Source: Ctena decussata
Taxonomy: Eukaryota > Mollusca > Bivalvia > Lucinida > Lucinidae
Assembly (NCBI GenBank): GCA_963989385.1
Contig: OZ022499.1
Coordinates: 37,200,866-37,264,865 of the forward strand
Direction of reading: 5' to 3'
DNA length: 64,000 bases
A program made the position numbers and the translations under genes. The notes beneath the pieces are model-generated. The model did no database searches. It saw only the letters and a list, made by a program, of their open reading frames with translations, and had not been told where the DNA came from. This document shows, piece after piece, positions 57,219 through 64,000 of this stretch; the first letter of the stretch is position 1; every line of letters begins with the position of its first letter.

Positions 57219-58404
57219 TAGCTTCAGATGAGATCTGTCTTGATTGTTTCGACTGTAAATTAACATGTCATCAAAGGCCCGTCCTAGATTCCTGGTTAAT
57301 CTGTAAACTCAAAGATACTTAAATTAACAATAGGAAAACATTAGCATCCATCCGTCATCCGATATAAGAACTTTCAACCCCTCTTCTGAATATGCAGGGT
57401 CGATGGAAGGTAAACTACATATGCAGCGTCCGTAACAGCGAAATTTTATTCGTGGGACCTAGATCACTGGATGTACAAACATAGGCGCAACGCCGATATG
57501 TTAAAAACTTAGAACGGAAGGACCCCTGACACTAAACCTTGGTGCATGCGTTGGAAACTTAGGCTTATCATATTAAATTAAATTCATTTAAATGAGGATC
57601 CTGGATTACTTGACGGTCATATTCTTGCTTAAACTATCGATTTTTTTTAGATTTTGTTAAAGTTTCTGCTCTTGCCTAAATGCCTTTTGCAAACTTTGTA
57701 AATATTCAAGGTCTAGGTATTTACTTGACCTTTTGCCCAAGTTAATGAAACTTTAGGACTCCTCTTCTCCTTAAACAAACTGTGAATGAGCTTGAAACTG
57801 GGTATGCAGTATCAAGTACTGAAGTATAACCAAGTTTGTCTAAATTATGACCCTGGTTTGACTTTGATTTATTTTAAAGTAAGATCAGTCTTGCCTCCTT
57901 AAGCTTGCATATTGGCAAGTACCATTACAAAAGATTTTAGAAACCTTTTATAATTAACTTGACTAGATGACTTTTGCAATATTTGTGGATATCAAGGACA
58001 CGGTCTCATTCTTCGACTGTTTTCCAAGGTCACGGAAAGATAAGCTATACCCAGCCAAACAGGAAAGTATCCGCTAAATGTTCTCTTAACCAGGTGAATA
58101 AGAATGAGAAAGCCCCAATTTTGGCTATTTGGCTATGCTACAATTCAGTAATGTTTGGAATTTAATGCCACAGTGATGTCAGTAACGGCCTAACCACTGG
58201 GGTTAAGGGGTGCGGGGTAGTCTTTGCTGATATCAAAGATACAATCAAGACAATTGGTTGATTTTCAAATGTCAAAGTTTAACTGGAAAAGTAAGAAATG
58301 ATACAAAATGTCATTCGTGTTTTAGATTAGACCGCTAAGAGACAGGATTCACAGCACTTCAGGGCAGCATTTGGTTCTGGATGGATTATCTAGACCACAA
58401 TATG
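57219..58404. other. Worn ~460-bp pearl unit and unassigned sequence
   Basis: 57690-57960 carries CTTCTCC, CTTGAAACTGGGTATGCAGT, AAATTATGACCCTGG and GTCTTGCCTCCTTAAGCTT in the order of the 13.8 kb unit, at low identity. The rest is unrecognised. Confidence 0.5.
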
Positions 58405-61275
58405 CACGCCTGGTAAACTATCATAGGTACCTCCGCGGAGCTACAGATAAAAAGTTGTGACAGGCATGCGGAGCTACCTGTGACGGTCCAAAAATAAACA
58501 AAGAAAGGTAAGTATTCGTCTTTTTTGATAAAATACATTATAGCCAGGGACTTTATTGAAAATCAAAGAATGCTATTCGACCCTTATATACATTAAGTTC
58601 TGTCACACAATAGATCCCGGAAACTTTACATATATACGGAAGATATGACTTTCGAAGTGGCTTTAAGGTCAGTCGAAAGTACTCAAAACAAGAACAAATC
58701 GGTTGTGTTAGGTCCTAAATGCACTTTTCTTGCATAAGAATCTGTTGATCTGGACACACTGACGTAAAGTAAACCTCCTTGCCCAAATATAAATGCCGAT
58801 ACATGTAAACTCCAAATAAGGCTGGATCTGTAAAAAAATAACTGGAGGTGCCTGTGACGAAATAGAGGTGCCTGTGATGTAAGAAGATATAGCAAAAATC
58901 TGAAGATTTATTGCGGTTGCAAATATTGATATTCTTCATCTCTAGACCACTGCCTTGAAAGAATTGTTCATTCAACATCTCAATAATCTATCATAATGCA
59001 AATATCAAGCATATTTTTGTTAAAACGACAGACAATGATCATGAACTTATACAATCAGATTCTACATCCTGCTCTCACAACCAAATTGGAAGTAAGTATA
59101 CATTGACAATAGTTCATAAAAGACACGCATGGTAAACCGAATAAAGAGCTCTTTCCCTGGCAGGTGGTCATTCACCTACCCCAAATGAAAACAACGCTAA
59201 CTTCGGTTTTACCTATTTTATATTTTAAATTACAAAACAAACCAGAAAGCAAAGTGGGCAGCTGTACAGGTGACCTCCCAGCAGGCACATAACTTTAAAA
59301 TTACGTCATACTGACGTTGATGCAACGTCAGTACGTCGCATCGTCGTCAGTACGACGTCATTTCAAGGTCCTGTGCCTGCTGGGCTTATTGCCAGAAGAC
59401 TACAGACAAGCGAACATAAGAACACGTAGCATTGATGCTTCACAACAGAAATCCAAAATCCAAAGCATATCATCTCAAAGAGTTATTGCCCGTTTTGTTT
59501 CCATATCTGTTAGTCAAACATTGACGAGTTGTACGTAGCTGTTAGAAATTTACTGCCTAGTTCAGTGTTAGAATAGTTATGAAATGCGCTTAAATAAGAG
59601 GCAACGTTTATGTGAATGGTGATGACTCCTTGTTAGTCATTATAAATTGTTAGAAATTGTCGAGGTCACACGCCATGCTAGCTACTCGAAACGATTGCAT
59701 AAACAACAATGTTTCGGAAGATGACTTTTATGTAGTAAAAGTGTTCTTTTATTACCAACACTTTGATGCAGTGGCTAGTCGGAGGCTTTGATTTACACAT
59801 AATTTACAACAAGATTCCGATCACTTCAACATACTAAAAGGTGTAATGCTGAGGATATGTCACCTGCCCATGATGTAATCTGTAGGCCTTACGGATGTAT
59901 TTGGATTCTAGCGCCAACAATTCAAAACTAGCCAGACTGAATCACTTGTAGCACCTATCACTCCAGTTACCACACAGGTAACACATACAGCCAGCGTCAT
60001 ACGACACATGCGAGCGACACGCATATGAGGTACCAAAAGGATCAACACTATAGATACCTGTAGGTGTATGCCTGTTGACGGGTATCGGTAATTTTGACCC
60101 ATTTGACACACCATACGTATAGCTGGCATGACGTGACCTCGACAATTTCTAACGAGTTGGAATGACTCACAGGCAGCACTTCCCGACCACAGTCATCACC
60201 ATTCACAAAAATGTTGACTCTTATTTAAGCGCACATAGCATAACGATTCTAACACTGAATAAGGCAGTTAATTTTCAGCAACTATGTGAAATTCGTCAAT
60301 GTTTGACTAACAGATGCGGAAACAAAATGGGCAATAACTTTTTGAGATGGTGTTTTAGGAATTTTAACATGGAATTTCATGATATACGCATTATGATAGC
60401 TTAATGGGACGTTGAATGAATGTCAATATTTCCAGCTGCAATAACTATTCAGATTTTCACTATATTTGCTTACATCACAGGCTCCACACCATTGCAGGCA
60501 CCTACAGCTGTTCTTTTGAAAAATCAAGCCTTATTTGTAGTCAACAGACATTTATATTTGGGCAATAGGTTGAGGGTGAGGTTGGGCCTGTAAAATCGAT
60601 TTAAGCCCCCCCCCCCCCCCCCCCAGTAATTCATTACTGACCGTTCCAAGGCGGTAGTTCTGTTGTGGTTCTCTGTTGCCTGTTTTTGGTGTCAGAGTTT
60701 CTGTGATGTTTTACCTTATGTATGTTCTTATTATTTTTGGTTCGGTTTGGGGTGCTGAGTGGCCACCTTTTGGAAACAAGCTGCTCACTCGGTTGGCCAT
60801 ATGTTCTCTGTATCTTGATTATTTGTAATCTTAGTTGTTTCCAACTATGGTTTGAGGGCTGGATTTGAATTTTGATTGTTTCAGTTCCTGGTCCTTGCAT
60901 ACTTTTTACCTTTAAATCAGTGTGCCGAGAAAAAATAGATTCGCATGCAAGATCACTGCATTTAAGACCAAAAACGACCGAATTGTTAATGCTTTGAGTA
61001 CTGTTGGCCGACATCAAAACCAGTTCAAAAGTCATATTTTTGGTTAAAATGGAAAGTTCTGGGAGATATGATGTGTGACAAAACTTTATGTCTATAAGGG
61101 TCGAATAACACTTTTTGATTTTTAATAAACTCCCTGGTTATTTTATATTTTGTCAAAAAGAGGAATACCTACCGTTTGTTGTCATTTTTTGACAGTCACA
61201 GGCAGCTCCAGATGCCTGTCACAACATTTTATCGGTACCTCCGCCGGAGGTACCTGCGATAGTTTACCAGGCGTG
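58405..61275. mobile_element. Large foldback element, ~2.9 kb
   Basis: The left end CACGCCTGGTAAACTATC and right end GATAGTTTACCAGGCGTG are exact inverses. The outer arms align over ~365 bp (58405-58770 with 60912-61275; shared TTCGACCCTTATA, GTCACACA). Further in, 59150-59240 pairs with about 60745-60810, and 59474-59669 with 60133-60362 (TTAGTCAAACATTGACGA, GTTAGAAATTGTCGAGGTCA, exact). So most of the element is one interrupted inverted repeat centred near 59900. A 108-bp MITE and a C-run (60607-60624) are inserted. Confidence 0.82.
59277..59384. mobile_element. CCCAGCAGGCAC MITE with ACGTC motifs, copy 3
   Basis: Perfect 12-bp ends CCCAGCAGGCAC and GTGCCTGCTGGG. Inside, ACGTCATACTGACGTTG and CAACGTCAGTACGTCG repeat the ACGTC word on both strands. 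Inserted in the left arm of the foldback. Confidence 0.88.
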
Positions 61276-62559
61276 ATATGACAATTCCAGCTCGAAATTG
61301 GTTAACAATGGAAAAGCAGTTGGAAATTCAATCTCTCCAACAACAGTCATCAAATGATTTAGACAGTGAGACAATGAATACAATATTTAAAAATTGTTTT
61401 TGTTATATGGAAAGAGAAAAAAAAAAACTATGGAACATTGAAAATCACTGTATATTTGTAAATCAAAGGGAGATACTTTTCAGCATAAACATTTTAATAC
61501 TTCGTTATATAGCCATTAAACCTTGAAAAATCCAGTTGCGTGAAAAATTTAAGGTATAAAAATGGTAAGTATTTGCGCATGTGCAAACAAAACATAATGC
61601 CAAAATTCCTGAAAACCGTTTCGCTGAGATAACTCCTACAAATTTAAAAAGAGCCTTAATCTTTAATACATTGTGTGGTCGGATATCTCGCAAATAAAAT
61701 AAAATGAAAATATTCTATCTAGAATGCTGATATTAGAAGTGATTTTTATTTTTATTTATTTATTTTGGCTGATTACACAAATCTTCTGTTTATAAAGCAC
61801 TTGACCAATCAAGGAAATTCCATATGAGCTTCCACGGCATGGTGGAACAGAAGTTTGCAAAATTGGTCCCGGTCGCGAGACCAAAATGACGTCATGGTGA
61901 AACAAACTTGAATATTTTTTCTTCTGATCCAAACGGCAACTGAATTTGAACATAAGTATGCATAATTAGTTATTGAAGAACTATCAAGATTGTACAAATA
62001 ATGACCCTGGGTTGTCATTAACCTATTTTAGAGCAAGGTCAGTACTGCTTCCTTAAGGAGACATCACATCAGTTTTCGTGCGCATACTTTCTGACGCAGC
62101 GACATTGTTTCCTGCTATGGTTAACATGATGACTTTTGCCATTACACTAAAAATTATACGTCTCTTTCGAAGAAAACATGGTGTCGCATGTCGATGGAAG
62201 CTGGAGAAACATGTCCGTAAAAGAGAGCTCCTATTATTTTGTTGAATCGGATGTAGAGTTTTAAATATAATTTGTTATGTAAAGGAAGGATGTAAATACT
62301 GCAAGTGCGTTTGAAAATGCGTTTTGAATTTTGTAAATAAATATTACAGTTGTACTATCATCTGTACAATAAATTATTATGCTAAGCTTAAAAAATGGCC
62401 CATGAACAACCTCCTATGAGGCGTTGGATACACAAGGTACCCATTATCTGTGCACCTTGGTAGTACTTGAACCCGAAAAAGAATTATTAATATCCTTTCG
62501 CTAAAAGAGAATCTATAAAAAGTACCCGGACTTCACATGAAAGCAATGTGCATTTTTGT
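61276..62559. other. No gene; worn pearl fragments
   Basis: 61965-62060 resembles the ~460-bp unit (AACTATCAAGATTGTACAAA, ATGACCCTGGGTTG) and 62405-62465 the 4.6 kb unit. No exon seen. Confidence 0.45.
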
Positions 62560-63180
62560 TGTGCTCTATTTCATTATCTTGCAAGGTCGTTGGGGGCAAC
62601 ACAGATGGCTTTGCAACAATATCTTTACACCTTGTCCTGTTTTCCGCTGCCTAGTTGCGCTGGCAAAGTCCATCTCTATCCACTCCCCAACGCTGTCCAA
62701 CATCCCCATTCCTGGCTTCCTCTTCTTCTTTTTTCCTTTCATTGTCGCGAATCTGCCCATCGGTTCCAGCGAAATAGATGAGCTGCCTAGTGCCTCTGCG
62801 GCAGAGCGTCTAGTAGCAACACTGCCTGAGTGTCATTTATTTCAGATCGGATAACAGTCCTACGAACTCGAAGGCAATGTCTTTATTTTCCTGAAACATT
62901 GTTTACAGGGATGTTAAACCACATATTACTCATTCACTCCTTTAACTGTGCCCTGTAGAATCGTCCTTGCTAAAGCAGAAGACCCGACGAGGCCAAATTA
63001 CCTAAGCCTCCGTTTCTTGACCATGGTCAGTTCATCATATTCTCCAATGGCTGCTTGGTTGCTTTGGCAAACCTCTTCAATGGTCATATGGTCCTTGTGC
63101 GTAATAGTCAGTAACTTTTAGTAGCAGCTCATCCCAGAGGCCAGATTTTTCTTCTCTAACTCTGCTGTCAAGGTTTACGA
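62560..63180 (-). pseudogene. RTE-like LINE relic, C-terminal end, with an insertion
   Basis: On the minus strand KLLTITHKDHMTIEEVCQSN, GEYDELTMVKKRRLR, then LARTILQGTVKG (down to about 62940), and after a ~170-bp break WIEMDFASATRQRKTGQG and SHLCCPQRPCKIMK (62570-62700). The same protein region as at 28880-29250 but reaching further to the C-terminus. The break holds an ATGTTAAACCACATATTACT stretch like a SINE tail. Confidence 0.8.
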
Positions 63181-63467
63181 TTCAGACATAAGAAACATCG
63201 AAATGACATGGGAACGTATGAATTCAACTTTTGATCCAAGAGATATTTTGTACCTTTCCGAATTGGCTTCAGCTTTGTAAGAGCTGCAATGGATTGTGCA
63301 GTCCTCAAGAGATCCCCCGGTTTCGAGCCATCATCCAAGACAATTGCTCCAATGTAGTTTGAAGTTTGAAGTTTGCCTAGGTATCCAGCTGCCATCAACA
63401 TTCGCCCCATCCCTCGGACGCCACCGGCGCTGCCTGCAACCACCTCGGTACTTTCACCGATCTCCAT
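63168..63467 (-). other. Unrecognised reading frame
   Basis: Ninety-nine codons with a glycine-rich part (VVAGSAGGVRGMGRMLMAAG), then YLGKLQTSNYIGAIVLDDG, and a possible donor at AAAG/gtacaa near 63252. The glycine-rich stretch faintly recalls apolipoprotein-L-like proteins, which is not enough for a call. It overlaps the LINE relic end by 13 bp. Confidence 0.2.
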
Positions 63468-63570
63468 TCAACACCGTGTGCAGATGCTGTCCAGATTCTC
63501 AACGAGAGACTCCAGTTCCGGCTTTTCCCCAGCAAAGAGCGTCTATGTCATCGGAAACCGTAGATTGTAA

Positions 63571-64000
63571 GCTCACCTGAGCCGAGGCTCACAAGGTGAG
63601 CTTATAGTATAGGCTTGGTCCGTCGTCCGTCGTCCGGCGTCCGTCCACACTTTTAAGCATTAATATCTGCTAAAGTAGCTGGCCAATCTTGATCAAATTT
63701 TATGTGTAGCATGGTTGGGGTGTGGGAATTGATTGAATATAGTTTTGAGACAGATTGGTTTAAAACTGTGGTTACCATGGCAACAGAAAGGTCCCATTGA
63801 CTTATGATAGGGAAAATGTTGTCCGGGCCCTAGCGTCTTCAATTTGATCGCAACATCTTCAAACTTGCAGGTATCTAGGACAGTCTAAACATCTCGGACC
63901 AGTTCGAATTTGGGCCAGGTTCGATTATTTCTTTCAGAGTTACTTGCCCTTGAGCGATAAAATATTTTCCCATAGACTTACAATGGAGAAAATGTTGTCC
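63571..64000 (+). mobile_element. Pearl-like element, left end, runs off the window
   Basis: Starts GCTCACCTGAGCCGAGGCTC then ACAAGGTGAGCTT, a terminal hairpin, followed by a GTCCGTCGTCCGTCGTCCGG tract. The end matches those of the 13.8 and 45.4 kb elements, but the core that follows (CATTAATATCTGCTAAAGTA...) is different. ATAGGGAAAATGTTGTCC (63809-63826) and its near-copy at the window end hint at a ~170-bp unit. Confidence 0.8.

Overview
This is eukaryotic DNA, most likely from a bivalve mollusc. The evidence is AT-rich intergenic sequence, exons of 150-300 bp in correct splice context separated by multi-kilobase introns, and a dense repeat load of bivalve type. That load includes pearl-like elements (tandem ~120-460 bp cores, ACGG-type microsatellites, terminal hairpins), tRNA-derived SINEs and GAGCCGCGACA hairpin MITEs. 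There is no prokaryotic operon, phage or CRISPR. The species call is inference.

The only convincing host gene lies on the minus strand. Seven exons between 56213 and 8650 splice with consistent phases (1-1, 1-0, 0-0, 0-1, 1-1, 1-0, 0-1). In transcript order they encode an unassigned module (perhaps the end of a fucolectin-like domain; 55935-56213), a complete F5/8 type C (discoidin) domain over three exons (41659-41819, 24876-25025, 22582-22741), a PAN/apple domain (19657-19932) and a CUB domain over two exons (17889-18097, 8650-8947). It reads as a mosaic extracellular adhesion or lectin-like protein. Its first exons lie above 56.2 kb, probably outside the window; its 3' end is uncertain. 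The 5'-most visible exon sits in a local tandem duplication with a decayed exon copy (56440-57218).

Almost everything else is repeats, mostly in the introns. (1) Pearl-like array elements: 4.6-4.9, 5.8-6.7, 13.8-16.3, 20.0-21.0, 23.5-24.6, 28.6-28.8, 33.9-36.4, 41.9-43.8, 45.4-49.6 and 63.6 kb to the end. (2) Large foldbacks: 9.0-11.2, 16.3-17.7 (~735 bp arms, 8-nt loop), 38.6-40.1 and 58.4-61.3 kb. (3) A 4.7 kb region bounded by perfect 33-bp mariner-like inverted repeats (50805-55532) that contains an antisense RTE-like LINE relic and a SINE. (4) Two more LINE 3' relics (28.9-29.25 and 62.56-63.18 kb). (5) A near-identical 375-bp tandem satellite (26.56-27.39 kb) with a diverged monomer at 37.0 kb, and a degenerate ~20-bp minisatellite (1.3-2.2 kb). 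(6) Nested SINEs and several hairpin MITEs.

The most interesting signals are the mosaic FA58C-PAN-CUB gene with a foldback ending 37 bp from one splice acceptor, the modular pearl-like elements that share ends but carry different cores, a 117-bp array whose units contain an estrogen-response-element-like palindrome (exact at 35052-35066), and the giant low-divergence palindrome at 16.3-17.7 kb. Domain and family names come from reading motifs by eye; no database search was possible.
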